A DNA stretch of 64,000 bases from Thalassotalea_B piscium_A (GCA_049347715.1 CP186339.1:1-64000), one strand, 5' to 3'. Shown: positions 9,599-19,855, numbered from the stretch's first letter. Program-made: numbers and translations. The notes: generated by a model not told the origin, from the letters alone.

Positions 9599-10444
9599 CT
9601 AAGGGAGTTGTTTTACTAAATTAGTAACGCCATAACGTTGTAAAAGTTGTTTATGCTGTGAGATAACATCGTCATGATTAAGGTAAGGTTTTGATACTAT
9701 ACGATAATAATTATCAAAATGAAGAATGTGGTATTGATTGAAAATAGATTTTTGCTTTAATTGAGCCAGACGTTTTTCAGCATTAGCTTTATGAGTGTAA
9801 GCCGCTATTTGTAATACCCATTGAGTTTGTGGCGGTTTCAACTGGTGTGTATAGGTATTAGGTAATTTAATAGCGATTTGTTTATTGGATGTCACCATAG
9901 ATTGTACTGTTGGCGCTGATTTTTTGATATTGGCCTTAGTGAAAGGAAGAAGGTAATTAAATCCAATAAAGAAATTATGGTTATTACCGAGTTGCTCGCT
10001 CTGGAAATAACTTGATTGTCCTGCTTCAATGGTAAAGTGCCTATTAACTTTATACTCAAGAGAAATTTTTAAGTATGGAGAAAGACTAGAGGATTCGACA
10101 AAATAGTCATGAGAAGATGAAAGCACGTAATTAACCCCACCAGAAAATTTAATAGCTAAAGTCGGTGAATATTGTTTTAAAAATAGCGAACCAATACTGA
10201 GTATTGATTGATCACCAACAATGTTAGATAAATTTTTTTTGATTTTGATGTCACCGCTAGATAAATATTGGCTTTCAACCGCGAATGAAGGCGAAAATTG
10301 CCACTGATATCTAACTGCAATACCAGGGCTACCAGATTGCTGAGTATTTAGTTGTGTGAATAGGCCAATATTATGTGTGTTTTGGGCGAAAATAGAGGGA
10401 CAAGCTAGCAATAATAACAAGGAGATTAAGTAGTTAAATTTCAT
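9599..10444 (-). CDS. Exported beta-barrel protein with C-terminal SPOR domain
   Basis: The 281-residue protein has a signal peptide (MKFNYLISLLLLLACPSIFAQ). A middle part of about 145 residues with alternating polar and aromatic residues resembles a small outer-membrane barrel of the OmpA/OmpW type. The C-terminal 75 residues (WVLQIAAYTHKANAEKRLAQL onward) form a SPOR domain, which in known proteins binds peptidoglycan stripped of stem peptides at division sites. A barrel joined to SPOR suggests an outer-membrane protein that touches the cell wall. It is divergent from slt, a murein-cutting enzyme, but no functional link is proven. Confidence 0.75.
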   Translation of the reverse strand: MKFNYLISLLLLLACPSIFAQNTHNIGLFTQLNTQQSGSPGIAVRYQWQFSPSFAVESQYLSSGDIKIKKNLSNIVGDQSILSIGSLFLKQYSPTLAIKFSGGVNYVLSSSHDYFVESSSLSPYLKISLEYKVNRHFTIEAGQSSYFQSEQLGNNHNFFIGFNYLLPFTKANIKKSAPTVQSMVTSNKQIAIKLPNTYTHQLKPPQTQWVLQIAAYTHKANAEKRLAQLKQKSIFNQYHILHFDNYYRIVSKPYLNHDDVISQHKQLLQRYGVTNLVKQLP

Positions 10445-10613
10445 CAGCGCAAAAGCCTTTTTTGTATATTATACCTAGTAAAAATAATTGCGGTAACAAA
10501 CAGGTGAATTTAACTAGAATTTTAATCAAATAGGGCTAAATATGTTTGATTTAAGGTTGCTTTGTAAAGCTGTGGTGCATAACCTAATAGGATAAATTTA
10601 ACACGGTGATGAT

Positions 10614-12533
10614 ATGCCTAAAAAATTAGTTTATTTGCTACTTTCTCTCTCAATGATGAATACTTTTTCTGTTGTAGCAAATCCAAACGCCTCAATATTA
10701 AGAGATAAATTTGAACAAGCTGATAAATTGGTTTGGGATGCTGATTCACCTGAATATAAAACCCTCTACAACGAGTTGCACTTTTATCCATTACAACCGT
10801 ATTTGGATCAAAAAAGATTGATGTATAAAATTAAACTGTCCAATCTCAATGAAATATCTCAATTTTTAACAAAATATGAGAATACACCTTTAGACTGGCC
10901 ATTAAGAAAAAAGTGGCTTGATTATTTAATGAAGCATAAGCGTAAATTGCTTTTTGTAGAATATTTTAAACCTACCTCAAATGTTGAATTAACGTGTCAG
11001 TATTATCAATACAAATTGGCGTTAGGTACAAAAAGTAAAGAAATTCTACCTAACATAACTCCGCTTTGGGTAGTGGGTAAGTCTCAACCAAAAATATGTG
11101 ATCCGTTATTTTCATTATGGAAAAAAGAAGGGTACTTAACAAAAGAATTAGTTTGGCAGCGTCTAGGAAAAGCAGCTAATGGTGGTAATCATACACTAAT
11201 TCCTTATTTAACTAGCTTGTTACCAGCTAAAGAACAGTATCTTGGTAAATTATGGCATAGGGTTCGTAAAGACCCATCGGTAATCACTAAATTAACTAGA
11301 TTCCCGAATAAAAATGAAAAAGAAGCTGAAATTTTTAGTTATGGTATTAAACGGTTAATTTGGCGGGATCAAAAGAGAGCATTAGAAACGTATGATGCTG
11401 CAAGTCAGTTATTTCAATTTAGCCACGATCAACAACAGCAAATCGCATTAAAATTTGCATTAGCACTTGCAAGTAAAAATCATGACAAAGCACAAGATTG
11501 GTTGCAAAAAGTTGATGATGATAAGTTAACAAATCGTATTATTCAGTGGAAAATCGCCGACGTACTAAGACAACAAGATTGGCCTGAAATAAAGAAAGAG
11601 TTAGCCTCTTTACCAAGTTTCAAACAAGAGAGCAGTCAATGGAAATATTGGTATGGTCGAAGCTTGATAGAAACGGGTGAAAAAGAGAAAGGGGTAGCAT
11701 TACTAACTGAATTAGCTAAAACACGCCATTATTATGGTTTTTTGGCTGCTAGCGTAATTGAAGCACCGATTAATTATCAAAATAACCCTATTTTAGTAAC
11801 AGAAAGTGAACGAAAAGAGTTATTTAAACATCTAGCTGGAAAAAGGGCTTTCGAATTATTTCATCTAAAACGCTATTACCATGCAAGAATGGAATGGAAT
11901 TATTGGATGAAGCAATTAAGTGATCGTGAAAAGCTTGTAGCATCAAAACTCGCGAATGAAATTGGTTGGTATGACCGTGCTATTTTTGCATTATCACAAG
12001 TAGGATATTTAGATGATGTCGATTTAAGATTTCCATTAGCTTTTAACAAAGAAATTACGTTACATGCTAGTAAATATGCCATTAGTCCCGCTTGGGCTTT
12101 TGCTATAGCACGACGAGAAAGTTCATTTATGAGCGACGCCAACTCACCCGTTGGTGCAAAAGGGCTGATGCAGTTAATGCCTGCCACGGCGAAACAGCTT
12201 ACAAAACGCAAACGTATTAGTAATAACTATTTATTTGATATTGGTAAAAATATTAATTTAGGTACTAAGTATTTAAAAAAATTATTAGATAAACATCAAG
12301 GGAATCAGATATTAGCCACTGCATCTTATAATGCGGGCCCTTATCGGGTGAAAAGTTGGTTAAAGTCGGCAAGTAGTTTACCTGCGGATATTTGGATTGA
12401 AACGATTCCTTTTTATGAAACGCGCGAGTATGTCAAAAGTGTCATGGCTTATGAACAAATATATCAAGCGAAAGTAGGGAAACCTACACAGTTATTTGAC
12501 AAGATAACAAGTAAGAACATTACTCAGTTGTAA
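10614..12533 (+). CDS. slt: Soluble lytic murein transglycosylase (Slt70 type)
   Basis: Slt cleaves the MurNAc-GlcNAc bond of peptidoglycan in the periplasm with formation of 1,6-anhydro-MurNAc. The 639-residue protein has a signal peptide ending near VVANPNA, a long alpha-helical superhelix (residues about 30-460), and a C-terminal lysozyme-like domain. The catalytic Glu is in ARRESSFMSDANSPVGAKG, followed by GLMQLMPATA and the ASYNAGP motif. Length matches E. coli Slt70 (645). It is monocistronic by spacing; no clear terminator was seen before pepQ. Confidence 0.95.
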   Translation: MPKKLVYLLLSLSMMNTFSVVANPNASILRDKFEQADKLVWDADSPEYKTLYNELHFYPLQPYLDQKRLMYKIKLSNLNEISQFLTKYENTPLDWPLRKKWLDYLMKHKRKLLFVEYFKPTSNVELTCQYYQYKLALGTKSKEILPNITPLWVVGKSQPKICDPLFSLWKKEGYLTKELVWQRLGKAANGGNHTLIPYLTSLLPAKEQYLGKLWHRVRKDPSVITKLTRFPNKNEKEAEIFSYGIKRLIWRDQKRALETYDAASQLFQFSHDQQQQIALKFALALASKNHDKAQDWLQKVDDDKLTNRIIQWKIADVLRQQDWPEIKKELASLPSFKQESSQWKYWYGRSLIETGEKEKGVALLTELAKTRHYYGFLAASVIEAPINYQNNPILVTESERKELFKHLAGKRAFELFHLKRYYHARMEWNYWMKQLSDREKLVASKLANEIGWYDRAIFALSQVGYLDDVDLRFPLAFNKEITLHASKYAISPAWAFAIARRESSFMSDANSPVGAKGLMQLMPATAKQLTKRKRISNNYLFDIGKNINLGTKYLKKLLDKHQGNQILATASYNAGPYRVKSWLKSASSLPADIWIETIPFYETREYVKSVMAYEQIYQAKVGKPTQLFDKITSKNITQL

Positions 12534-12597
12534 TGCAATTACTGTACTGAAAAAGCCGCTATGATATGATACAAAAAATTTTTCACTGGTGTATTTT

Positions 12598-13917
12598 ATG
12601 ACAGCTTTAGCAACTTTATATCCAGCACATATTCAAGAACTTCAACAACGCACTAAAAAAGCGCTAAAACGTGAAAACTTAGATGGTTTAATTATCCATT
12701 CGGGACAAGAAATTAAAATCTTTTTAGATGATAATTCTTATCCCTTTAAAGTGAACCCTCATTTCAAACATTGGTTACCTTTAATCGATATTCCTAATTG
12801 TTGGTTAATGATCAACGGGGAAGATAAACCGGTATTAATTTATTATCAGCCTGTCGATTTTTGGCATAAAGTTACACCGCTAACTGACAATTATTGGAAC
12901 GAGCATTTTGATATTAAAGTGTTAACTAATGCTGCTGATGTTGAAAAACTATTACCCTATGATAAAAAAGGGTTTGCTTATATTGGTGCTCATGTTGAAG
13001 TGGCCAAAGTACTAGGTTTCGATAATATTAATTCTGAACCATTACTAAATTACCTACATTATTATAGAGCTTATAAAACGCCTTATGAGCAAGCATGTCT
13101 AAGACAATCAAATGCGCTTGCTGTGTTTGGTCACAAAGCAGCACGTTTAGCTTTTCTTGAGGGGTTGGGTGAATATGATATCCAACAGGCTTATCTTAAA
13201 GCGATTCAATATACTGAAGCAGATACACCTTACGGGAATATAGTTGCACTTAACCAAAATACTTCTATTTTGCATTACACTGCACTTGAGCGAAATCCAC
13301 CACAAGTTCATCGTTCGTTTTTAATTGACGCAGGTGCTAATTTTCATGGTTATGCGGCAGATATTACACGTACTTATTCTTTTAAGCGTGATAAATTTTT
13401 TGAACTAATTGCTCGAATGGACCAATTAATGTTAGCGGCAGTTGACGGCTTAAAACCAGGTAAAAGCTACGTAGATTTACATATTGAGACATACCAACAA
13501 ATAGCCACTGTACTTCAAGAGTTTAATATTATTAAAGTAAGCGCAGACACGGCAGTGGAAGCGGGTATTGTCGGTACATTTTTCCCTCATGGACTTGGGC
13601 ATCATCTTGGCCTTCAAGTACATGATGTAGGTGGATTTATGGCTGATGTGCGTGGTACTCATGTTAAACCACCTAAAGAGCACGCTTTTTTAAGAACCTC
13701 TAGGGTGATTGAAAGTAACCAAGTCTTTACTATTGAACCAGGCCTGTATTTTATTGATTCATTATTGAATGATTTAAAAAATTCATCTAAGGCAGATCTA
13801 GTGAACTGGGAGGTCGTCGATAGTTTTAGACCTTTTGGCGGTATCAGAATTGAAGATAATATTATTGTTCATCAATCTCATAATGAAAATATGACTCGTG
13901 ATCTAGACCTCAACTAA
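12598..13917 (+). CDS. pepQ: Xaa-Pro dipeptidase
   Basis: PepQ is a dimetal M24 peptidase that hydrolyses dipeptides with C-terminal proline. The metal-binding framework is present: DAGANFHGYAADITR (two Asp), HGLGHHLGLQVHD (His), a Glu in TIEPGLYF and the last Glu in GGIRIEDN. A longer reading frame starts at a GTG at 12589, but the ATG at 12598 is preferred because MTALATLYPAHI lines up with E. coli PepQ MESLASLYKNHI. The order pepQ-yigZ-trkH is the same as in E. coli, and yigZ follows after nine bases. Confidence 0.96.
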   Translation: MTALATLYPAHIQELQQRTKKALKRENLDGLIIHSGQEIKIFLDDNSYPFKVNPHFKHWLPLIDIPNCWLMINGEDKPVLIYYQPVDFWHKVTPLTDNYWNEHFDIKVLTNAADVEKLLPYDKKGFAYIGAHVEVAKVLGFDNINSEPLLNYLHYYRAYKTPYEQACLRQSNALAVFGHKAARLAFLEGLGEYDIQQAYLKAIQYTEADTPYGNIVALNQNTSILHYTALERNPPQVHRSFLIDAGANFHGYAADITRTYSFKRDKFFELIARMDQLMLAAVDGLKPGKSYVDLHIETYQQIATVLQEFNIIKVSADTAVEAGIVGTFFPHGLGHHLGLQVHDVGGFMADVRGTHVKPPKEHAFLRTSRVIESNQVFTIEPGLYFIDSLLNDLKNSSKADLVNWEVVDSFRPFGGIRIEDNIIVHQSHNENMTRDLDLN

Positions 13918-13926
13918 TAGTCTGTC

Positions 13927-14541
13927 ATGTCAGCACCGTATTTAATTGCCGCAGAACGAATAATAGATGAAACGATTGTAAGTCGTAGTCGCTTTATCTG
14001 TTATTTGTCTCCTTGTAAATCAAACGAGGAGGCGAAATCGTACATAAAAGAAGTACAACAATTACATCCTCAAGCCAGTCATCATTGTTATGCCTTTGTG
14101 ACCTCTCATCCATTAGATAGTCAAAGTTATGGTTTTTCTGATGATGGTGAGCCTTCTGGTACTGCAGGTAAGCCTATGTTAATTGCATTGCAGGGAAGTG
14201 AGATTGGAGAGGTTTGTGCTGTTGTTGTTCGCTATTTTGGCGGTACTAAACTTGGGACGGGTGGATTACAAAGAGCGTATGGAGGGAGTGTTAGACAAGC
14301 ACTAACGAAGCTTTCAACAAAAACAAAAATACCTATGGTACACAAAACGTTAGCATGTCAATATACTCACGTAAACGATGTGCTTCACGTACTTGAAAAA
14401 CTTGGTGGTCATGTCGTTTCTGAAGACTATCAAATCGATGTGCATTTAGAAATTGCGTTACCCGTGAGTGTTATTGAACCGTTTACCACTCAATTACAAA
14501 CTTTGTCTTCAGGCTTTTTAGTGCTTGAGGATATTAAATAG
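13927..14541 (+). CDS. yigZ: YigZ/IMPACT family protein
   Basis: The 204-residue protein belongs to the YigZ/IMPACT family (UPF0029), whose exact biochemical role in bacteria is not settled; the fold suggests nucleic-acid or protein binding. The N-terminal domain carries the conserved SRFICYLSPC, HHCYAF, SDDGEPSGTAGKPM and VVRYFGGTKLGTGGL motifs. The smaller C-terminal half (DUF1949-like) resembles an EF-G domain. It lies between pepQ and trkH, as in E. coli, and is likely in the same transcript. Confidence 0.94.
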   Translation: MSAPYLIAAERIIDETIVSRSRFICYLSPCKSNEEAKSYIKEVQQLHPQASHHCYAFVTSHPLDSQSYGFSDDGEPSGTAGKPMLIALQGSEIGEVCAVVVRYFGGTKLGTGGLQRAYGGSVRQALTKLSTKTKIPMVHKTLACQYTHVNDVLHVLEKLGGHVVSEDYQIDVHLEIALPVSVIEPFTTQLQTLSSGFLVLEDIK

Positions 14542-14561
14542 AATAAAGATGAAATAACACA

Positions 14562-16013
14562 GTGCAAATCAAAAACATTGTAAGAATTTTAGGCCTACTA
14601 GTTACTTTACTTAGTGTAACTATGCTCCCGCCTGCCTTAATCTCTTTATTGTATCGAGATGGTGGTGGGGTGGCGTTTTTATCTTCTTTTGTTTTTTGTT
14701 TAGTTGCTGGGATCTCATTTTGGTACCCATATCGAGATAAAAAGAGTGAGCTAAGAGCTCGGGAAGGTTTTTTAATTGTAGTTCTTTTCTGGACCGTACT
14801 TGCCAGTTTTTCTGCTATCCCTCTTATGCTACTGGAAAGCCCAAACTTATCAGTTGCCGATGCATTTTTTGAATCATTTTCTGGCTTAACGACAACAGGA
14901 GCCACAATTTTAACAAAAATTGACGGTTTACCTCATGCTCTACTTTGGTATCGTCAGCAGTTACAGTGGTTAGGTGGTATGGGAATCATTGTTTTAGCTG
15001 TTGCTGTATTACCTATGCTTGGTGTGGGTGGTATGCAGTTATACCGTGCAGAAACTCCTGGGCCGGTGAAAGATTCAAAAATGACACCTCGAATAGCGGA
15101 TACGGCTAAGCATCTTTGGTATATCTACTTAGCTTTGACGGTCGCTTGTGCATTCTGCTATTGGGCTGCTGGGATGAACTTATTTGATGCTATTTGTCAT
15201 TCTTTTTCAACAATAGCTATTGGTGGTTTTTCTACTCATGATGCCAGTATGGGCTATTTTAATAGTCCATTAATAAATTTTATCTGTGTGTTTTTCTTAT
15301 TGATTGCAGGTATTAACTTTGCACTCCATTTTACGGTTCTACATAGTCGGTCTTTGCGCAATTATTTTTATGATCCTGAATTCAAGGTGTTTCTTTCAAT
15401 CCAGTTAGTACTCACCCTCATTTGCTTTGTTGTTATTTTAGCCAGTGGTATGACAGTAACTGGGTTTGAAGCATTTGATCAGGCATTATTTCAAGCCGTA
15501 TCAATTAGTACAACAGCTGGGTTTACAACAACATCTTTTGCTGATTGGCCAACTTTATTACCTATATTATTGATTTTTTCTAGTTTTGTCGGAGGATGTG
15601 CAGGAAGTACTGGGGGAGGAATGAAGGTTGTTCGTGTCACCTTACTTTATTTACAGGGATTACGAGAGTTAAATAAATTAGTGCATCCTAAAGCAATCTT
15701 AACTATCAAGCTTGGTCATAAAGCTTTACCTAATCGTGTGGTTGAAGCTATCTGGGGATTCTTCTCTGCATATGCAGCTGTATTTATTATTTGTATGTTA
15801 TTACTACTGGCAACAGGTATTGATGATATAACTGCCTTTACTGCTGTTGCTGCGTGTTTAAATAATTTAGGTCCAGGACTTGGTGCTGTTGCAGCTAATT
15901 TTGCTGATATTAATGATTTTAGTAAATGGGTACTTGTGATTGCTATGTTGTTTGGCCGACTTGAAATATTTACCTTATTAGTGCTCTTTACGCCTGCCTT
16001 TTGGCGTTCTTAG
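14562..16013 (+). CDS. trkH: Trk potassium uptake membrane subunit TrkH
   Basis: TrkH is the K+-translocating inner-membrane subunit of the Trk system, gated by TrkA. The 483-residue protein (same length as E. coli TrkH) has four pore repeats with the selectivity-filter glycines visible in SGLTTTGATI, TIAIGGFSTHDASM, STTAGFTTTSF and LNNLGPGLG, and ends with the typical GRLEIFTLLVLFTPAFWR. The start codon is GTG, which gives the correct N-terminus by comparison with E. coli. Its partner trkA lies next door, convergent, on the other strand. A bidirectional terminator separates them. Confidence 0.97.
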   Translation: MQIKNIVRILGLLVTLLSVTMLPPALISLLYRDGGGVAFLSSFVFCLVAGISFWYPYRDKKSELRAREGFLIVVLFWTVLASFSAIPLMLLESPNLSVADAFFESFSGLTTTGATILTKIDGLPHALLWYRQQLQWLGGMGIIVLAVAVLPMLGVGGMQLYRAETPGPVKDSKMTPRIADTAKHLWYIYLALTVACAFCYWAAGMNLFDAICHSFSTIAIGGFSTHDASMGYFNSPLINFICVFFLLIAGINFALHFTVLHSRSLRNYFYDPEFKVFLSIQLVLTLICFVVILASGMTVTGFEAFDQALFQAVSISTTAGFTTTSFADWPTLLPILLIFSSFVGGCAGSTGGGMKVVRVTLLYLQGLRELNKLVHPKAILTIKLGHKALPNRVVEAIWGFFSAYAAVFIICMLLLLATGIDDITAFTAVAACLNNLGPGLGAVAANFADINDFSKWVLVIAMLFGRLEIFTLLVLFTPAFWRS

Positions 16014-16128
16014 ACATTTTCCTCTTAGCTTATTATTCTAGTCAATACGGTTTAGCCATATTGAAGAACGTACATCGGGCCTTTAAGAGAATAAGTGCTA
16101 AGGTATAAATTCAGAACATTAGTGTAAT

Positions 16129-16163
16129 AAAACCAACGCTTTTTTATATACTCGTTGGTTTTT
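16129..16163. terminator. Bidirectional terminator between trkH and trkA
   Basis: Ten-base stem AAAACCAACG/CGTTGGTTTT with a 14-base T/A-rich loop. A-run and T-run flanks let it act on both strands, between the converging trkH and trkA. Confidence 0.8.
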
Positions 16164-16206
16164 ATAAAATACAAATAGGGTTTCAGGTGTTTGATTAAAA
16201 TAGACT

Positions 16207-17586
16207 TTAATAGAATTGTAATGGGTCCACGTAAAATAATTTTTCAACGTCAGAAATATATTTTTTACTGACTAAAAATAATACTACATGATCTTCTGCT
16301 TCAATAATGGTATCTGAATGCGCAATGATCACTTCTGTATCTCTCACAATAGCGCCAATAGTTGTTCCAGGAGGTAATTTTATTGCAGAGATGGCTCTGC
16401 CAACAACCTTCGAAGATTTATCATTGCCTTTTGCTACAATTTCAATAGCTTCTGCAGCACCACCACGGAGACTATAAACATTGTTTATACTGCCGCGTCG
16501 AACATGAGTTAACAATGCTGAAATAGTGGCTTGTTGAGGTGATACTGCAATATCAATTTTACTGCCATGGACTAAATCAATATATGCACTTCGTTGAATT
16601 AATACCATTGCTTTTCGCACGCCAAGTCTTTTAGCAAGTAACGATGACATAATATTAGCTTCATCGTCATTAGTAACAGCAATAAATACATCAAATTGAT
16701 CTATATGTTCTTCCATTAACAATTCTTGATCCGATGAATCGCCAACAAAAACTAACGTATCGTTTAGTTCTGAAGCTAAGTAAGCTGCTCGTTTAGGTGA
16801 GTGTTCTATTAATTTAACTTGATGATTTTTTTCTAATAAACGAGCTAAACCAGAACCAATGTTACCTCCACCGGCAATCATTATTTTTTTATAAGCAGGT
16901 TCTAATTTTTGTAGCTCATTCATGACTGCTCGTATATGAATCGTTGCTGCAATAAAAAATACTTCATCATCAGCTTCAATGACAGTTGTACCGAGAGGGC
17001 GAATGGGTTTTCCATTTCTGTATATAGCAGCTACTCGTGTATCAATATTTGGAATATGTTCACGCAATGTAGACAGGGCATGTCCAACAAGCAAACCACC
17101 ATAATAAGCTTTAACCGCAACTAAGCTGACTTTACCTTCGGCAAATTCTAATACTTGTAATGCGCCTGGGTAGTCAATTAAGCGTGCGATATCTCGAGTT
17201 ACTAACTGTTCAGGTGCAATAACATGATCAACAGGGATATTTTCTGGTTGAAACAGCTGTTCTTGATATTTTAAAATTTTGGAAGAACGAATACGCGCGA
17301 TTTTATTTGCCGTATGGAATAAGGAGTAGCATATTTGGCAGGCGATCATATTAGTGGCATCATCACTGGTAACCGCAATTACTAATTCTGCATCTTCGGC
17401 ACCCGCTTTTTTCAAAATATCTGGGTGGGAACCTTGGCCAGTAACGACCTGTAGATCCATTTTATCTTGGAGTTCACGTAATGTTTCGCTATTAGTATCT
17501 ATTAGCGTAATGTCATTATTTTCACCGACAAGGTTTTCAGCTAAGGTTCCACCTACTTGACCTGCGCCTATGATGATTATTTTCAT
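16207..17586 (-). CDS. trkA: Trk potassium uptake regulatory protein TrkA
   Basis: TrkA is a cytoplasmic NAD(H)/nucleotide-binding ring that gates TrkH. The 459-residue protein is a tandem of two RCK units; the dinucleotide-binding glycine motifs are IIGAGQVGGTLAENL at the start and IAGGGNIGSGLARLL in the second half, each followed by an RCK_C domain. Length is the same as in E. coli (458). Its ATG overlaps the rsmB stop by four bases (ATGA), so it is translationally coupled as the last gene of the leftward def-fmt-rsmB-trkA operon, an arrangement common in gammaproteobacteria. Confidence 0.97.
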   Translation of the reverse strand: MKIIIIGAGQVGGTLAENLVGENNDITLIDTNSETLRELQDKMDLQVVTGQGSHPDILKKAGAEDAELVIAVTSDDATNMIACQICYSLFHTANKIARIRSSKILKYQEQLFQPENIPVDHVIAPEQLVTRDIARLIDYPGALQVLEFAEGKVSLVAVKAYYGGLLVGHALSTLREHIPNIDTRVAAIYRNGKPIRPLGTTVIEADDEVFFIAATIHIRAVMNELQKLEPAYKKIMIAGGGNIGSGLARLLEKNHQVKLIEHSPKRAAYLASELNDTLVFVGDSSDQELLMEEHIDQFDVFIAVTNDDEANIMSSLLAKRLGVRKAMVLIQRSAYIDLVHGSKIDIAVSPQQATISALLTHVRRGSINNVYSLRGGAAEAIEIVAKGNDKSSKVVGRAISAIKLPPGTTIGAIVRDTEVIIAHSDTIIEAEDHVVLFLVSKKYISDVEKLFYVDPLQFY

Positions 17587-18881
17587 TTGCTGTCGTTATT
17601 CTTTTTAATTAGCGCGTAATAAAAGCCGTCCATATTGTCTTGTCCTGATAATATTTGCCAGCCAGTGCTTTGTTCTTTTTTTATATTAATGAGTTCAGCA
17701 TTTGAATTTTCTTCAATAAAACGTTGAACTTGTTGACAGTTTTCTTCGGGTAAAATACTGCATGTCGCATAAAGCAAAGTACCATTGGGTTTTAATAAAG
17801 ACCAACAATTTTTGAGTATTTGTTGTTGCAAGCTTGTAAGAACATCAATATCTGCAGCTTTACGTAACCATTTTATATCAGGGTGACGTCGGATAACGCC
17901 GGTACCAGAACAAGGCGCATCTAATAAAATGCGATCAAATTGTTCACCATTCCACCAATCTTGTTTAGAAGCATCGCCTGCAATGACTTCTGCCGATAAA
18001 TGGAGTCGCGTTAAGTTTTCTTCAACACGTGTTAATCGTTTTTCTTCAATATCAATAGCGGTCATTTTACCTATAGAGGGGGTTAGCTCTAATATATGAC
18101 AGGTTTTTCCGCCTGGTGCCGCGCAACAATCGAGCACATTATCATTAGCTTTGCAGTCGAGTAAAATTGCAGCCTGTTGGGCTGCGCCATCTTGTATTGA
18201 AACATGACCTAATTCAAATCCGGGTAACTGATACACATCTACGGCTTTAGCTAATAAAATAGCGCCTGAATTTTCATCTACAGCGGTAACTTCTATTTCA
18301 GTCTCCGCTAATAAAGATAAATATTCTTCAACGTTATGGTGTTGACGATTTACTCGGATCCACATTGGCGGTTTTATTTGGTTAGCTGCGAGAATACTTT
18401 CCCAATCATTGGGGTAGCCAGCTTGTAATTTTTTAATAAACCACCCTGGATGATTATATTTAATAGCATCAGGTAGGTTTTCTTCAGTCTCGTGGGAGAC
18501 TTTTTTTCGTAAAAAATTACGTAAAATAGCATTCACCAGACCTTTTAGATGATTACACTTTAAGGCTGGGCATGCAGCCACTGTTTCAGCAACACAAGCA
18601 TGGTCAGGTATCCGCATATACTTAAGTTGGTATAAACCTACTAATAATAAAAAGTGGGCAACACGTTGTTTACCTACTAATGGCTTATCCATTAACGCGC
18701 GTACTTCATGTTCTAATTCAGGTAAAACACGTAAAACACCATAACAACACTCTTGTAACAAGCCTTTATCTTTAGGATCGATTTTACTGATTTGTAAGGG
18801 AAGCTCGTCAGCTAAACTACGACCTTTATCGATAACTGCATAGATGCATTTAGCCGCGGAGGCTCTAATGTTAATAGCCAT
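17583..18881 (-). CDS. rsmB: 16S rRNA (cytosine-967-C5)-methyltransferase RsmB
   Basis: RsmB (Sun/Fmu) uses S-adenosylmethionine to methylate C967 of 16S rRNA. The 432-residue protein has an N-terminal NusB-like RNA-binding domain (to about residue 140) and a Rossmann methyltransferase domain with CCAAPGGKT, DAPCSGTGVIRRHPDIKW and the catalytic cysteine region YATCSILPEEN. Its start shares one base with the fmt stop (TAATG) and its stop overlaps trkA, which implies tight coupling. Confidence 0.96.
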   Translation of the reverse strand: MAINIRASAAKCIYAVIDKGRSLADELPLQISKIDPKDKGLLQECCYGVLRVLPELEHEVRALMDKPLVGKQRVAHFLLLVGLYQLKYMRIPDHACVAETVAACPALKCNHLKGLVNAILRNFLRKKVSHETEENLPDAIKYNHPGWFIKKLQAGYPNDWESILAANQIKPPMWIRVNRQHHNVEEYLSLLAETEIEVTAVDENSGAILLAKAVDVYQLPGFELGHVSIQDGAAQQAAILLDCKANDNVLDCCAAPGGKTCHILELTPSIGKMTAIDIEEKRLTRVEENLTRLHLSAEVIAGDASKQDWWNGEQFDRILLDAPCSGTGVIRRHPDIKWLRKAADIDVLTSLQQQILKNCWSLLKPNGTLLYATCSILPEENCQQVQRFIEENSNAELINIKKEQSTGWQILSGQDNMDGFYYALIKKNNDSK

Positions 18882-19855
18882 TATTGTGTTTTACCATTGA
18901 TAGAGCTTCCTGTGGGAAACCATTGCGCTCGAGAATTTAAGATATCTTGGCAAGGCAGGGCTTTTTTACCAGGTAACTGCATTATTTCAAGTTTTAAGGC
19001 ATTTTCAGATGTAGCAACAACAATTCCGCTTTTATCAACAGAAATTATGGTTCCTGGGGTATAGTTATGTGCAATTTCTTCAACACTGGCTTGCCATACA
19101 CGAATTCTATGTGGCGCTTGTTTATTATCGGTATAAGTAAATTGTGCAACAGGCCAAGGAATATAAGCTCTAAGCTTTCTATGTAAATCAACTGCAGGAA
19201 GTTGCCAATTGAGCTCAGCTTCACTTTTATCTAATTTAGCAGCATAAGTTGCATCTTCATTATTTTGTGGCGTGCGTTCATATGCACCATTTGACATGAG
19301 TGCTAGAGTGTCGAGTAAGGCTTTAGGTCCTAGTTTAGCGAGCGCTTCATAAATACTTGCACTGGTATCGTTTTTAGTAATATCACAACTAGCAGTAAGT
19401 ATCATATCTCCCGTATCTAGACCTTTATCCATTTGCATAATGGTAACGCCCGTTTTTTCATCGCCAGCTTCAACAGCTCGTTGAATAGGGGCTGCTCCTC
19501 GCCACTTAGGTAAAAGTGAACCATGAACATTAATACAACCTAGTCTTGGTGTATTTAAAATAACTTCAGGAAGTAATAAGCCATATGCTACAACAACCAT
19601 TACATCTGCCTGATAACTTGCGAGTAATTTTTGATCTGCTTGTTCTTTAAAGTTTATAGGTTGTTCAACAGGTATGTTGTGCTCAAGTGCTAGTAGTTTG
19701 GTGGCACATGCGGTGAGTTTTTTACCACGGCCAGCAGGTTTGTCTGGAGGGCAATAGACGGCTACTACATTATGCTGAGAGGCTATTAATGCTTGTAAAT
19801 GTTGTGCTGCAAAGTCGGGCGTACCCGCAAATATAACGTTCAAAGGTTTTGACAT
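18881..19855 (-). CDS. fmt: Methionyl-tRNA formyltransferase
   Basis: Fmt transfers a formyl group from 10-formyl-tetrahydrofolate to initiator Met-tRNA. The 324-residue protein has the family signature HGSLLPKWRGAAPIQRA, including the catalytic His and nearby Asn, and the conserved GDMIL region. It opens with VIFAGTPDFAAQHLQAL. The C-terminal OB-fold portion binds tRNA. It sits between def and rsmB, the standard order; def removes the formyl group that Fmt adds. Confidence 0.97.
   Translation of the reverse strand: MSKPLNVIFAGTPDFAAQHLQALIASQHNVVAVYCPPDKPAGRGKKLTACATKLLALEHNIPVEQPINFKEQADQKLLASYQADVMVVVAYGLLLPEVILNTPRLGCINVHGSLLPKWRGAAPIQRAVEAGDEKTGVTIMQMDKGLDTGDMILTASCDITKNDTSASIYEALAKLGPKALLDTLALMSNGAYERTPQNNEDATYAAKLDKSEAELNWQLPAVDLHRKLRAYIPWPVAQFTYTDNKQAPHRIRVWQASVEEIAHNYTPGTIISVDKSGIVVATSENALKLEIMQLPGKKALPCQDILNSRAQWFPTGSSINGKTQ

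Noticed and set aside
12589..12597. GTG start nine bases upstream of the chosen pepQ start
   Set aside because: The ATG at 12598 aligns exactly with the N-terminus of E. coli PepQ, and the extra three residues have no support.
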